The translations under genes and the position numbers were made by a program. The notes under the pieces are model-generated. The model was given only the letters and a program-made list of their open reading frames with translations, had not been told where the DNA came from and did not search any database. Shown here piece after piece: positions 26,948 to 36,236 of a stretch of DNA of 64,000 nt. The DNA lies in NCBI RefSeq assembly GCF_000626635.1, contig NZ_CP007451.1, positions 4,694,501 through 4,758,500 of the forward strand, read 5' to 3'. The stretch's first letter is position 1, and every line of letters begins with the position of its first letter. Origin of the DNA: Draconibacterium orientale (GTDB taxonomy: Bacteria; Bacteroidota; Bacteroidia; Bacteroidales; Prolixibacteraceae).

Positions 26948-28501
26948 TTACTTCGCGTAGCTTACTGCTCGGGTTTCCCTGATTACAGTAATTTTAATCT
27001 GTCCGGGATACGTCATTTCATCCTGAATACGTTTCGAAATATCGTACGAAAGTTGTTCAGTATCCTGATCGGTTAATTTCTCTGAACCAACTATTACACG
27101 TAATTCTCTACCGGCCTGAATAGCATAGGTTTTCAGTACACCAGGATAAGAAAGCGCCAGATCTTCAAGATCTTTCAAACGTTTAATGTACGATTCAACT
27201 ACCTCGCGACGGGCACCCGGACGAGCACCTGAAATAGCATCACAAACCTGAACGATTGGTGCAAATAACGACTGCATTTCCACTTCGTCGTGGTGGGCAC
27301 CAATGGCATTGCAAATATCCGGTTTCTCTTTGTATTTCTCGGCCAGTTTCATACCGAGTACTGCGTGTGGCAATTCCGGCTCATCATCAGGCACTTTACC
27401 AATATCGTGTAACAATCCGGCGCGTTTGGCCTTTTTCGGATTTAATCCCAGTTCCGATGCCATTGTAGCACAAAGGTTAGCTACCTCGCGCGAGTGCTGC
27501 AGCAGGTTTTGTCCGTACGACGAACGGTATTTCATTTTACCGACCAAACGAATCAACTCAGGGTGCAGCCCATGAATTCCAAGGTCGATGGCAGTACGTT
27601 TACCGGTTTCGATAACTTCTTCGTCAATTTGTTTTTTTACTTTCTGCACCACTTCCTCAATACGAGCAGGGTGAATACGTCCGTCGGTTACCAACTGGTG
27701 CAAAGCCAGGCGGGCAATTTCGCGACGTACCGGGTCGAAAGCTGAAAGCACAATGGCTTCCGGAGTATCGTCAACAACAATTTCAACACCGGTAGCAGCT
27801 TCAAGCGCACGAATATTACGGCCTTCACGACCAATAATTCGTCCTTTAATCTCGTCGCTTTCGATGTGGAAAATTGTAACAGCATTTTCAATAGCCGTTT
27901 CGGTAGCCACACGTTGAATCGATTTCACAACGATCTTTTTGGCTTCCTTGTTGGCAGTCTGTTTTGCCTCTTCCATTATTTCGTTAATGTATGCAACGGC
28001 TTCAGTTTTGGCTTCTTCCTGTAACGATTCTACCAACTGTTCTTTTGCATCATCAGCCGAAAGTCCTGAAATCTGCTCCAGTTTTTCGAGGTGCTGCCGG
28101 TGTACTTTATCCAGCTCTTCGCTTTTGTGCTCAACACGCTGCAATTGTGTATTCAAATTCTCGCGAATGGCTTCCACTTCGCGGCGTGTAGTTTCAAATT
28201 CTTTTGTTTTGCGATTTAACTCATCGCGACGTTGATTTAAAGTTGTCTCACGCTGTTTGTACTTGTTCTCTTCCTTCGCTAACTGCGAATTCTTTTCATT
28301 AATGTACTTTTCGTGTTCCGATTTTAACTGCAGGAATTTTTCTTTGGCCTGCAATATTTTATCTTTTTTAATCACTTCGGCTTCGGCTTTTCCTTCGCCG
28401 ATAATCCGATTTTTTTTCGCCTTCAGGGCCTTATCCCAAATCAGATAAGCTAAAGCGCCTCCCACAATAAACCCCGCGGCTACTCCTATTATTATTTCCA
28501 T
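26948..28501 (-). CDS. rny: Ribonuclease Y
   Basis: 517 residues, the usual length. N-terminal membrane helix (about 3-20, [16 protein letters not shown]), coiled coil (about 25-190), KH domain with [19 protein letters not shown], and HD domain with [15 protein letters not shown] and AIGAHHDE metal ligands. A membrane-tethered endoribonuclease initiating mRNA decay. It is the last gene of an operon with zapA and a coiled-coil gene; a hairpin with T-tract lies between zapA and rny and may attenuate it. Confidence 0.97.
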   Translation of the reverse strand: MEIIIGVAAGFIVGGALAYLIWDKALKAKKNRIIGEGKAEAEVIKKDKILQAKEKFLQLKSEHEKYINEKNSQLAKEENKYKQRETTLNQRRDELNRKTKEFETTRREVEAIRENLNTQLQRVEHKSEELDKVHRQHLEKLEQISGLSADDAKEQLVESLQEEAKTEAVAYINEIMEEAKQTANKEAKKIVVKSIQRVATETAIENAVTIFHIESDEIKGRIIGREGRNIRALEAATGVEIVVDDTPEAIVLSAFDPVRREIARLALHQLVTDGRIHPARIEEVVQKVKKQIDEEVIETGKRTAIDLGIHGLHPELIRLVGKMKYRSSYGQNLLQHSREVANLCATMASELGLNPKKAKRAGLLHDIGKVPDDEPELPHAVLGMKLAEKYKEKPDICNAIGAHHDEVEMQSLFAPIVQVCDAISGARPGARREVVESYIKRLKDLEDLALSYPGVLKTYAIQAGRELRVIVGSEKLTDQDTEQLSYDISKRIQDEMTYPGQIKITVIRETRAVSYAK

Positions 28502-28521
28502 ATTTCAAATAATTAGTTACT

Positions 28522-28570
28522 AAAAAACCCGTAATAAACCGGATTCACGTTCGAACCGGCCTAATACGGG
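28522..28570 (-). terminator. Hairpin with T-tract between zapA and rny
   Basis: On the reverse strand CCCGTA...TACGGG (28565-28570 with 28528-28533) encloses a second CCGG/CCGG pairing and is followed by six T. It fits a terminator or attenuator ahead of rny, which starts 21 bases after the T-tract. GTTCGAAC within it superficially recalls a tRNA T-loop, but no tRNA fold is present. Confidence 0.6.
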
Positions 28571-28595
28571 CTTTGATTATTTATGTATTCAGACT

Positions 28596-28898
28596 CTATT
28601 TCTTCTCCTTTTCCTTAAGAAAATCAGAAATATCATCCTTTATATCCTTTATATCATCAACGAATTGAGAGTAATCGCGGCTCTGTTGCTCTTCGGTGTA
28701 ACGTAGTGCTACCTGAAATGCGGTCATTGCCAAAATATCCTGATTGTCGTTATCATGAAACATTTTTCGAAATGACGAAATCGTTTCTTCAACAATCTTT
28801 GCAGCTTTTCGGTATCTCTCTTCTTCGTCGCGATTGATGTTTAGCGGGTAAACCCGTCCATCAATCTTAATATGTATTCTAAAGTCTTTATCTTTCAA
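28596..28898 (-). CDS. zapA: Cell division protein ZapA
   Basis: 100 residues: N-terminal beta domain (IHIKIDGRVYPLNINRDEEERYRKAAKIVEE) followed by a coiled coil (about 60-100), the ZapA layout. It crosslinks FtsZ filaments at midcell. Four bases after the coiled-coil gene and in the operon with rny, a conserved arrangement in Bacteroidota. Confidence 0.88.
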   Translation of the reverse strand: MKDKDFRIHIKIDGRVYPLNINRDEEERYRKAAKIVEETISSFRKMFHDNDNQDILAMTAFQVALRYTEEQQSRDYSQFVDDIKDIKDDISDFLKEKEKK

Positions 28899-28902
28899 AA
28901 CA

Positions 28903-29196
28903 TTACCTGTTTAGTAATGCGATACATTTATCAATCTCCCGTATCAAAAAATCAATTTTCTGTTTCGCTTCACCGTTTTCATCCCGTTCAGATAAAATCC
29001 GGTTGGCTACTTTTAGTTGCTCGTAACTCCGACCCAATTCGATCTTTTCATGCTCCATTAATTCAATTTCCTGCTTCAGGTTCTCTACCTGTTTACTCAG
29101 CATCTTATTTTTCTGTTCCAGTTCATTGTATTTCTCGAACAGTTGCTGTGTATTGCGCTTTAAATCATTAAGTAGCAAGTGATCCTCTTCGGTCAT
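28903..29196 (-). CDS. Coiled-coil protein upstream of zapA, possibly ZapB-like
   Basis: 97 residues, almost entirely a heptad coiled coil (about 5-70: LNDLKRNTQQLFEKYNELEQKNKMLSKQVENLKQEIELM), with a short helical tail. Length, position before zapA and sequence style suggest a ZapB- or FtsL-like division factor, but coiled coils give false similarity. A reverse-strand -7 box (TAACTTTG) starts the operon at 29216-29223. Confidence 0.7.
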   Translation of the reverse strand: MTEEDHLLLNDLKRNTQQLFEKYNELEQKNKMLSKQVENLKQEIELMEHEKIELGRSYEQLKVANRILSERDENGEAKQKIDFLIREIDKCIALLNR

Positions 29197-29215
29197 TTTA
29201 GCTGCATTTCGCGAA

Positions 29216-29223
29216 CAAAGTTA
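29216..29223 (-). promoter_or_regulatory. -7 box of the coiled coil-zapA-rny operon
   Basis: The reverse strand reads TAACTTTG (TAnnTTTG), 20 bp before the start codon at 29196. Confidence 0.55.
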
Positions 29224-29343
29224 ACTTTTTTTCCTGATTGTAAAAGGAAATCAAATCGATTGCTTTCATTTTATGCTAACAAACCGATGTTAGTTGTTTG
29301 CTGAAGTTGAATGAAGATTATAGCACAAAGTTGAAAACGAGAC

Positions 29344-29372
29344 TTGCAGCCAATATAAATTAATTAAATTTG
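29344..29372 (+). promoter_or_regulatory. Strong consensus promoter driving the region before the M23 gene
   Basis: TTG (29344-29346) and TAAATTTG (29365-29372) with an 18-bp spacer. The predicted transcription start is about 29378, where the candidate structured RNA begins. Confidence 0.7.
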
Positions 29373-29376
29373 GTGC

Positions 29377-29514
29377 CTCCAATTAGCCCGGATAAATCAG
29401 TTGATTCGAGTAATAAGTAGGTTTTCCGGGTTAATCCCGACTTAGTGAAGTCCATTTTTGAATACCGAAAATGGAAACGAAACGTTGTCGCATTGTACTG
29501 TTTGCTTTGTGGAG
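29377..29514 (+). ncRNA. Candidate structured RNA (6S-like rod or 5' leader of the M23 gene)
   Basis: The 5' end CTCCA (29377-29381) is complementary to TGGAG (29510-29514), so the ends of a transcript starting at the strong promoter close on each other. Inner pairings include AAAtCAGT with ACTG-TTT (about 29394-29403 with 29497-29503), CGGG/CCCG around a TTAAT loop, and CCATTTT/AAAATGG (29452-29458, 29468-29474). This gives a rod about 138 nt long. A 6S RNA-like molecule is possible; so is a regulatory leader for the M23 gene at 29538. No protein frame fits it. Confidence 0.45.
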
Positions 29515-29537
29515 ATAATAATATGGATTAAACAACG

Positions 29538-31235
29538 ATGAAAACATTTTTTACAACTCTTGCTCTCTTTTTCGCTTTGTTTGGAATGGCGCAACAACGC
29601 CTTTACACTGATCCTGTTAAAATCCCATTGCTACTCAGCGGAAGTTTTGCCGAGCTGCGAAGCAATCATTTTCATTCGGGAATCGACATTAAAACCCAGG
29701 GCACAACAGGCTTGCCGGTTTATGCGGTTGCCGATGGACATGTTTCGCGCATTGTGGTTTCCCCAACAGGTTACGGTAACGCTTTGTACATCGACCATCC
29801 CAACGGAACCACTTCGGTTTACGGGCATTTAAAAGCTTTTAGTTCTGAGATAGCGAACTACGTGAAAGAACAGCAATACAAAAAACATTCGTTCCGGGTC
29901 GATCTCCAAATTCCTTCGTATCTATTCCCTGTTAAACAAGACCAGGAAATTGCCAAAAGCGGAAACAGTGGCAGTTCGGGCGGACCGCATCTGCATTTCG
30001 AAATTCGGGATACAAGAACGGAAGAGCCGCTAAATCCTTTAAATTTTGGTTTTCCGGTAAAGGATGATATTGCACCAAAACTATTTTCGGTGTTGCTGGT
30101 TCCGCTCACCGACAGTTCGCATGTGGCTTATTCGCGCAAACCCCAAAGTTATCCCGTGGTTTTTTACGAGGGCAAATACCACTTAAAAAACAATCCAATC
30201 ATTCCGGTTTGGGGAGAAATTGGTGTTGCCATACAAACCAACGACTATTTTAACGACACCTACAACAAATGCGGCATCAACCTGCTTCGTATGTCGTTGA
30301 ATAACGAAGATCAGTTCTCGTTTACACTTAACCGGTTTTCGTTTGCCGATACGCGTTATCTGAACAGTCATATAGTTTACAGCGAATATATTACAACAAA
30401 ACGCCGTTACATAAAAACATGGATTGATCCGGGGAATAAACTTCCCATTTACACGCACAACGGCTCTGAAGGACGCATTACGGCGAACAACGGGCAAAAC
30501 GGAAAAATTGAAATAGAACTACAAGACTCTTATGGAAATACCTCGTTGATCGATTTTACCATTATGGGTAAAAACACAGTTGTAAAACCTGAATCACAAG
30601 AAGGAGAACTTTTTTCCTATAACCATTTTAATGGTTTTCAAAACGATTCGGTCCGGCTGGAAATTACTGCGGGAGCTTTATATTCCGATTTTCGATTTGA
30701 TTACCGCACTGAAAAGGCTTCTGATCAGTTTTACTCCCATTATCATTTCCTCCACAACAATACCGTTCCCTTACATAAAAATGCAACGGTTGCCATTCGC
30801 ACCGACAGTCTTCCAAATTATCTCGAATCAAAAGTTATTATGGCATACGTTAACCCGGAAACCGGCGAATTCAGCGCTGCCGGCGGGCGCTACGAAAATG
30901 GCTGGGTAACAACTGAAACCCGTAATCTGGGCGTTTATGCCGTTACGGTTGACACGATTCCGCCGGAAATAACACCACTCAGTATTGCGGATAACAAACT
31001 AACCGAGTCGAGTCGGATTCGTTTTAAAATTAAGGATGATCTTACCGGAATAAAAAGCATTGAAGGCTTGCTCGACGGGAAATGGGCACTTTTTGAATAC
31101 GATGCGAAAACAGCAACAATAACACACTATTTCGACCAAGAGCGATTTGAGCTGGGTAAAAACCACACCTTTAAGTTAACAATTACCGACTATCGAAATA
31201 ACAATGCGGTTTATGAATCGCACTTTTGGAAGTGA
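29538..31235 (+). CDS. M23 family metallopeptidase (peptidoglycan hydrolase)
   Basis: 565 residues with signal peptide (about 1-18). LytM core near the start: HSGIDIKTQGT (zinc His ~46 and Asp ~50), then GGPHLHFEIRD (about 149-159, HxH). A long C-terminal beta-rich region with Ig-like segments follows (to residue 565, FHF-like). Cleaves peptidoglycan crossbridges or stem peptides in the periplasm. Six bases upstream of anmK, so a murein-turnover operon. All zinc ligands are present. Confidence 0.93.
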   Translation: MKTFFTTLALFFALFGMAQQRLYTDPVKIPLLLSGSFAELRSNHFHSGIDIKTQGTTGLPVYAVADGHVSRIVVSPTGYGNALYIDHPNGTTSVYGHLKAFSSEIANYVKEQQYKKHSFRVDLQIPSYLFPVKQDQEIAKSGNSGSSGGPHLHFEIRDTRTEEPLNPLNFGFPVKDDIAPKLFSVLLVPLTDSSHVAYSRKPQSYPVVFYEGKYHLKNNPIIPVWGEIGVAIQTNDYFNDTYNKCGINLLRMSLNNEDQFSFTLNRFSFADTRYLNSHIVYSEYITTKRRYIKTWIDPGNKLPIYTHNGSEGRITANNGQNGKIEIELQDSYGNTSLIDFTIMGKNTVVKPESQEGELFSYNHFNGFQNDSVRLEITAGALYSDFRFDYRTEKASDQFYSHYHFLHNNTVPLHKNATVAIRTDSLPNYLESKVIMAYVNPETGEFSAAGGRYENGWVTTETRNLGVYAVTVDTIPPEITPLSIADNKLTESSRIRFKIKDDLTGIKSIEGLLDGKWALFEYDAKTATITHYFDQERFELGKNHTFKLTITDYRNNNAVYESHFWK

Positions 31236-31241
31236 TAAAAA

Positions 31242-32324
31242 ATGAAAGATATGACAAGTTCTTGGCAAAATAAAAATGCGATTAAGGCCATTGGAATGAT
31301 GTCGGGTACTTCGCTCGACGGATTAGACATTGCCGCTGTTGAGTTTTTTGAACACGACAATAATTGGTCATTCAAATTACAGGAAGCCGAAACCATTTCG
31401 TACACTACAGAATGGAAAAAGCTCCTTGAAACAGCTCATTTGCTGCCCGGAACAGAACTTGCAAAACTTAACGCTAAATACGGAATATTCCTGGGCGAAC
31501 AAGCCCAACAGTTTATCGATAATACAAAATTCGCAGCCGATTTAATCGCATCACACGGCCACACGGTTTTTCACCAACCTGAAAATGGATTCACCCTGCA
31601 AATTGGCAGTGGTGCACACCTTGCATCAAAAAGTAATTGCCTTACAATTTGCGATTTCAGAATCGGCGATGTAGCATTAGGAGGCCAGGGAGCGCCCCTT
31701 GTACCCATCGGCGACAGCCTGCTTTTTTCGGAATACGATTACTGCCTCAACCTGGGTGGTTTTGCCAATATTTCGTACAATGAGAAAGGTATTCGCGTAG
31801 CTTTTGACAACTGTCCGGTAAACATTGTTTTAAATCCGTTGGCCGAAGAATTTGGCCTGCCCTACGATAAAAACGGCGACCTGGGACGGAAAGGAAAAGT
31901 TAGTGAATCGCTGCTGAAGAAACTGAATGCACTCACCCACTATCACCAGAAGCCTCCAAAGTCGCTGGGACGAGAATGGATTGAATCTGATATTCTCCCC
32001 ATTCTGAATGAAACGGAATTGAATACACACGATAAGATGCGCACCATTTACGAGCACATTGCTGTGCAAATAACAAAAGATTTGTCGGGCGAAGGGAAAA
32101 TGCTGGTAACCGGTGGCGGTGCTTTCAACTCTTTTTTAATTGAACGCATGCAGGCATTAACAACAACTGAAATCATACTTCCGGAACCGGATCTGATAGA
32201 TTACAAAGAAGCCATCGTTTTTGCATTTATGGGCGTACTTCGGCTGAGAGAGCAGGTAAACTGTCTGGCGTCCGTAACCGGGGCACGAAAGGACAGTTGC
32301 GGCGGTGTGATCTTTTTGCCATAG
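31242..32324 (+). CDS. anmK: Anhydro-N-acetylmuramic acid kinase
   Basis: 360 residues. GMMSGTSLDGLDIAAVEF (18-35) is the family ATP/sugar motif; SHGHTVFHQP, LGGQGAPLVP and VTGGGAFN follow in the expected order. It phosphorylates anhydro-MurNAc from recycled peptidoglycan to MurNAc-6-phosphate in the cytoplasm. Six bases after the M23 peptidase gene. Its TAG stop is followed at once by a MITE-like repeat. Confidence 0.96.
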   Translation: MKDMTSSWQNKNAIKAIGMMSGTSLDGLDIAAVEFFEHDNNWSFKLQEAETISYTTEWKKLLETAHLLPGTELAKLNAKYGIFLGEQAQQFIDNTKFAADLIASHGHTVFHQPENGFTLQIGSGAHLASKSNCLTICDFRIGDVALGGQGAPLVPIGDSLLFSEYDYCLNLGGFANISYNEKGIRVAFDNCPVNIVLNPLAEEFGLPYDKNGDLGRKGKVSESLLKKLNALTHYHQKPPKSLGREWIESDILPILNETELNTHDKMRTIYEHIAVQITKDLSGEGKMLVTGGGAFNSFLIERMQALTTTEIILPEPDLIDYKEAIVFAFMGVLRLREQVNCLASVTGARKDSCGGVIFLP

Positions 32325-32457
32325 TGTCAAGTCAACTATGTTCCTTCGCTACGTCATGCTGTCCGTCAACTGACGGATTCAGCATCTCTTAATCAATCGG
32401 GATTCCGAAACAAGTTCGGAATGACGAACCCGAAAGTTGAGGCTTGACTTAACACCA
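32325..32457 (+). repeat. MITE-like hairpin element, copy 2
   Basis: Starts directly after the anmK stop. TGTCAAGTCAACT at the left pairs imperfectly with AGTTGAGGCTTGACTTAACA at the right. Inside are TGCTG-TCCGTC/GACGGA-CAGCA and ATTCCGAA/TTCGGAAT, the second identical to copy 1 at 26752. The outer arms differ from copy 1 but still pair. The following 32458-32678 has no recognisable gene or strong promoter. Confidence 0.75.
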
Positions 32458-32678
32458 GAACCGGGTTCACCTCAAACAAAAGATATTCTACAACAGGGAA
32501 GTTCGTTTGCAGACAAAAATCATTCTCTCGTATTTTCATTCCATCTACCTTACCCTCAAATACCGATGTGAAATCAAATTGAGCCTTAATGCTTTCAATC
32601 GGTATTAACCATTGTAATTTCAGAGTTTCGCTTAAGGCTCACGCTGAAAAACAATTGGTATAACTTAAATCTTTGAAA

Positions 32679-33860
32679 ATGAACTCAGATCCTGCAAAAA
32701 GAATTTTCGACATTCAGCAATTTGGCGAATTTGGCGGTGTAAATCCATCCATAACCGATTCCTCAACCTATACTTTTCTGGAAGGCGAAACCATGGAAGA
32801 AACATTTCTCGGCCACATGGAGGGCTGTTTTTTGTACTCGCGCCACTGGAACCCAAGTAATAAATACCTGGCCGATGCACTGGCCGCTATGGAAGGTACC
32901 GAGTCGGCGTGGATAACATCATCAGGAATGGCGGCCATTACCTGCGCCATTTTGCAACTTTGCCATTCGGGCGACCACATTATAACCAGCGTAACCACTT
33001 ATGGCGGCACTTATGCATTTCTTAAGAACTGGCTGCCAAAATACAATATTGAAGTTTCGTTTGTCGACATCACCGATTTGGAACAGGTGAAAAATGCTTT
33101 GCGCCCGAATACCAAAATCATTTACACCGAAATGGTTACCAATCCGCTGCTTCAGGTTTCTGATATTCCCGAGCTGGCAAAAATTGCGCACGACCACCAG
33201 GCTAAAGTTATGGTCGACAACACTTTCACGCCCATGATATTTTCTCCCGCTGAGTTGGGTGCCGATTTTGTGGTATATAGCATGACGAAATTTATAAACG
33301 GCAAAAACGATTGTGTAGCCGGTGCTATTTGCGGCTCGAACGAATTTATCAGTCAGCTATCGAATGTAAACGACGGCACGGCCATGTTGCTGGGGCCTGT
33401 TCTCGATCCTTTACGCTCGTCAAGCATTCTGAAGAACCTGCACACGCTGCATTTGCGCATGAAACAACACAGCAAAAATGCGATGTACCTGGCAACAAAA
33501 CTCCACGAAATAGGTGTCTCAGTAAAATACACCGGATTGCCCGGTCACCCACAATACGTGCTTCACACACAACTAATGAACAACGAATATGGTTATGGAG
33601 GCATACTTTCCATCGATCTGAAAACGGAAAAACACGCCAACGAAGTGATGTTTAAAATGCAACAAGCTAATGTGGGCTACCTTGCAGTTTCATTGGGCTA
33701 TTTCCGTACACTTTTTAGCTGCTCGGGGCATAGCACTTCATCCGAGGTTCCGGCAGAAGTGCAAAAAGAAATGGGATTGTCTGATGGACTTGTACGTTTT
33801 TCTGTTGGTTTAGACAACGATATTGAGGATATTTTTAACCGCATAAAAAGCTGCCTGTAA
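32679..33860 (+). CDS. Cys/Met metabolism PLP-dependent enzyme (methionine gamma-lyase or homoserine-derivative type)
   Basis: 393 residues from ATG 32679 (a TTG two codons upstream is less likely). SRHWNPS and ESAWITSSGMAAITCA near the start bind PLP phosphate, MVDNTFTPMIF includes the family Asp, and YSMTKFINGKNDC carries the Schiff-base lysine (about 203). The enzyme would perform gamma-elimination or sulfhydrylation of a methionine/homocysteine-type substrate. Monocistronic; its stop codon overlaps a terminator stem. Exact substrate uncertain. Confidence 0.9.
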   Translation: MNSDPAKRIFDIQQFGEFGGVNPSITDSSTYTFLEGETMEETFLGHMEGCFLYSRHWNPSNKYLADALAAMEGTESAWITSSGMAAITCAILQLCHSGDHIITSVTTYGGTYAFLKNWLPKYNIEVSFVDITDLEQVKNALRPNTKIIYTEMVTNPLLQVSDIPELAKIAHDHQAKVMVDNTFTPMIFSPAELGADFVVYSMTKFINGKNDCVAGAICGSNEFISQLSNVNDGTAMLLGPVLDPLRSSSILKNLHTLHLRMKQHSKNAMYLATKLHEIGVSVKYTGLPGHPQYVLHTQLMNNEYGYGGILSIDLKTEKHANEVMFKMQQANVGYLAVSLGYFRTLFSCSGHSTSSEVPAEVQKEMGLSDGLVRFSVGLDNDIEDIFNRIKSCL

Positions 33861-33895
33861 TACAAAATAAAAATCATTAGGCAGTTTTGTCTTTT
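33851..33895 (+). terminator. Terminator overlapping the stop codon of the PLP enzyme
   Basis: CTGCCT within the last two codons pairs with AGGCAG (33879-33884), followed by TTTTGTCTTTT. The long loop and imperfect T-tract make it a moderate prediction. Confidence 0.5.
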
Positions 33896-33898
33896 AAT

Positions 33899-33906
33899 TA
33901 TCTTTG
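33899..33906 (+). promoter_or_regulatory. -7 box of the C69 dipeptidase gene
   Basis: TATCTTTG matches TAnnTTTG. The predicted start at about 33913 would leave ATG 33912 without a leader, which favours ATG 33939. Confidence 0.55.
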
Positions 33907-33938
33907 CCTCAATGATTGAAATAAAAACAAACTTACAA

Positions 33939-35627
33939 ATGAGGAAGATTAAGATTGTAGGAATGCTGGTTCTGGCATTCATTCTTTTAAACCAGCAGAG
34001 AACAAATGCTTGTACCAATTTTTTAATTTCAAAAGGCGCTTCGGTCGATGGGTCAACAATGATCACTTACGCAGCCGACTCGCATGTGCTTTACGGCGAG
34101 TTATATCATCAACCGGCAGCCGATCACCCCGAAGGTGCCATGCGCAAAATTTACGAATGGGACACCGGCATTTATTTGGGTGAAATTCCGCAACCGGCAC
34201 ACACCTACAGTGTAATTGGCAATATGAACGAGTTTCAGTTGGCCATTGCCGAAACCACTTTTGGTGGCCGCAGCGAGTTATCGAGCCAGGCGGGTGCAAT
34301 TATGGATTACGGCAGTTTGATATATGTAACCTTACAACGAGCCAAAACAGCACGCGAAGCCATTGAAGTAATGACCGGTTTAGTTGAAGAATTTGGCTAC
34401 CACAGTTCGGGCGAATCGTTTTCAATTGCCGATCCTGAAGAAGTTTGGATTTTGGAAATGATCGGCAAAGGACAAGGCGAAAAGGGTGCCGTTTGGGTAG
34501 CCCAACGTATCCCTGATGGTTACATAAGCGGACATGCCAACCAGGCTCGCATTACAACTTTCCCCTTAAACGACTCGAAAAACTGCCTGTACTCGAAAGA
34601 TGTAATTTCGTTTGCCCGCGAAAAAGGATGGTTCACGGGCACCAACAAAGACTTTAGCTTTTCGGACGTTTATGCTCCGGTTGATTTTGGTGCAGCACGT
34701 TTTTGCGATGCGCGCGTTTGGGCCGGTTTTAACAAAGTAGCCCGCGGGATGGAAGAATATACGGAGTATGCAAAGGGAATTGTGGAGAAGAACGAAGAAA
34801 ATAATTATGCAACAAATCGTGTGCCCTTGTGGGTAAAACCCGATAAACAACTGAGCGTTCAGGATGTGATGGGCATGATGCGCGATCATTACGAAGGAAC
34901 CGAGCTGGACATGACTCAGGATTTGGGAGCCGGACCATACGGACTACCCTACCGTTGGCGCGGATTAACCTGGGAAGTTGATTCGGTTGAATACTGCAAC
35001 GAACGCGCAATTTCAACACAGCAAACCGGGTTTTCGTTTGTAGCACAATGCCGTAGCTGGTTGCCCAATCCAATTGGAGGAATCCTGTGGTTTGGTGTTG
35101 ACGATACCTACTCAACCTGCTACGCACCAATGTATTGTGGCATTACCGAAATTCCGGAGTGTTTTGCAGTGGGTAACGGCGATTTGCTTACTTACAGCGA
35201 AACATCGGCATTCTGGACATTTAGCCAGGTAGCCAACTACGCTTATTTACGTTACAGCGACATGATTAAAGATGTAAAAATCGTTCAGCGTCAGCTGGAA
35301 GATAAGTTTGTAACCTACGTACCATCGATTGATAAAGCGGCCGAAAACCTGTATAACACCGTTAATGAAGAAGAGGCACGAAAATTTGTTACCGAATTTT
35401 CGCGGAATGAAGCCGAAAATATGACCAAAAGATGGAAAGAACTTTTCCATTATTTAGTGGTAAAATACACCGATGGAAACATAAAACGCGAAAGCAATGG
35501 CGAATTTACCCGCACAGAAACAGGAATGCCGGCATCGCCAATTTTTGCAGGCTACCCTGAATGGTGGTACGAAGCAATTATTAAAGCTACCGGCGATCAT
35601 TTTAAAGTAAAAGGAAGCAGCCACTAA
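33939..35627 (+). CDS. C69 family dipeptidase
   Basis: 562 residues from ATG 33939; a start at 33912 is possible but would be leaderless. Signal peptide ends at A24, releasing catalytic Cys25 (TNACTNFLISKGASVDGSTM), the N-terminal nucleophile of peptidase family C69. Further family markers are YEWDTGIYLGEIPQPAHTY, QLAIAETTFGGR and WVAQRIPDGYISGHANQARI. A periplasmic or surface dipeptidase taking part in peptide use. The mature N-terminal Cys is present, so it should be active. Confidence 0.93.
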   Translation: MRKIKIVGMLVLAFILLNQQRTNACTNFLISKGASVDGSTMITYAADSHVLYGELYHQPAADHPEGAMRKIYEWDTGIYLGEIPQPAHTYSVIGNMNEFQLAIAETTFGGRSELSSQAGAIMDYGSLIYVTLQRAKTAREAIEVMTGLVEEFGYHSSGESFSIADPEEVWILEMIGKGQGEKGAVWVAQRIPDGYISGHANQARITTFPLNDSKNCLYSKDVISFAREKGWFTGTNKDFSFSDVYAPVDFGAARFCDARVWAGFNKVARGMEEYTEYAKGIVEKNEENNYATNRVPLWVKPDKQLSVQDVMGMMRDHYEGTELDMTQDLGAGPYGLPYRWRGLTWEVDSVEYCNERAISTQQTGFSFVAQCRSWLPNPIGGILWFGVDDTYSTCYAPMYCGITEIPECFAVGNGDLLTYSETSAFWTFSQVANYAYLRYSDMIKDVKIVQRQLEDKFVTYVPSIDKAAENLYNTVNEEEARKFVTEFSRNEAENMTKRWKELFHYLVVKYTDGNIKRESNGEFTRTETGMPASPIFAGYPEWWYEAIIKATGDHFKVKGSSH

Positions 35628-35689
35628 ACGAGATGCACGTTTTCAGACTGAAAACCAATCAAATAATTGCAAAATAAAGTGCAAAAGTG

Positions 35690-35719
35690 TTTGAGGAATT
35701 GAAAAAAACACTATTTTTG
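35690..35719 (+). promoter_or_regulatory. Promoter of rplS
   Basis: TTTG (35690-35693) and TATTTTTG (35712-35719) with an 18-bp spacer. It would give a leader of about 65 nt before ATG 35791, containing the palindrome TTTACCGGTAAA. Confidence 0.75.
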
Positions 35720-35790
35720 CAGCCGATTTAATGCAATCTCTTTACCGGTAAACAACGGGATATATTGCCAACTTATTAAAAATTAAGAAA

Positions 35791-36138
35791 ATGGACTTAG
35801 TTAAATTAGTAGAGAAAGAATTTGAGGTGGAAGTAAACCACCCGAAATTCAGCGCAGGTGACACCATCACTGTTAGCTATAAAATTAAAGAGGGTAACAA
35901 AGAAAGGATTCAGAAATTCCGTGGCGTTGTTATCCAGCTACGCGGAAGCGGCAGCACCAAAACTTTTACTATCCGTAAAATGTCAGGAAACATTGGTGTT
36001 GAGCGTATTTTCCCAATCAGCTCTCCTTTCATCGAGAGTATCGAGTTGAACAAACGTGGTAGCGTGCGCCGTAAGCGTATCTTCTACTTACGCAGCTTAA
36101 CAGGTAAAAAAGCCCGTATCAAAGAAAAAAGATTCTAA
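35791..36138 (+). CDS. rplS: 50S ribosomal protein L19
   Basis: 115 residues, standard length. FSAGDTITVSYKIKEGNKERIQKFRGVVI and RKMSGNIGVERIFPISSPFIESIELNKRGSVRRKRIFYLRSLTGKKARIKE are diagnostic. Binds 23S rRNA at the 30S-50S interface. Preceded by a consensus promoter and followed by a terminator, so it is a single-gene unit here, with no trmD or rpsP beside it as in Proteobacteria. Confidence 0.98.
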   Translation: MDLVKLVEKEFEVEVNHPKFSAGDTITVSYKIKEGNKERIQKFRGVVIQLRGSGSTKTFTIRKMSGNIGVERIFPISSPFIESIELNKRGSVRRKRIFYLRSLTGKKARIKEKRF

Positions 36139-36162
36139 AAAATTGCATCGCAATAGTAAAAA

Positions 36163-36188
36163 GGTCTCCGTTAAGGAGGCCTTTTTTT
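36163..36188 (+). terminator. Intrinsic terminator after rplS
   Basis: GGTCTCC and GGAGGCC pair over 7 bp (one T-G wobble) with a GTTAA loop, followed by seven T. Confidence 0.85.
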
Positions 36189-36236
36189 ATGCCGTCCCCT
36201 CGCCCGGAATGCCTCTGACAAACTAAAAACATACCG

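Noticed and set aside
28540-28560. GTTCGAAC motif suggesting a tRNA T-arm
   Set aside because: No acceptor, D or anticodon stems could be formed; the sequence is the loop of a terminator-like hairpin.
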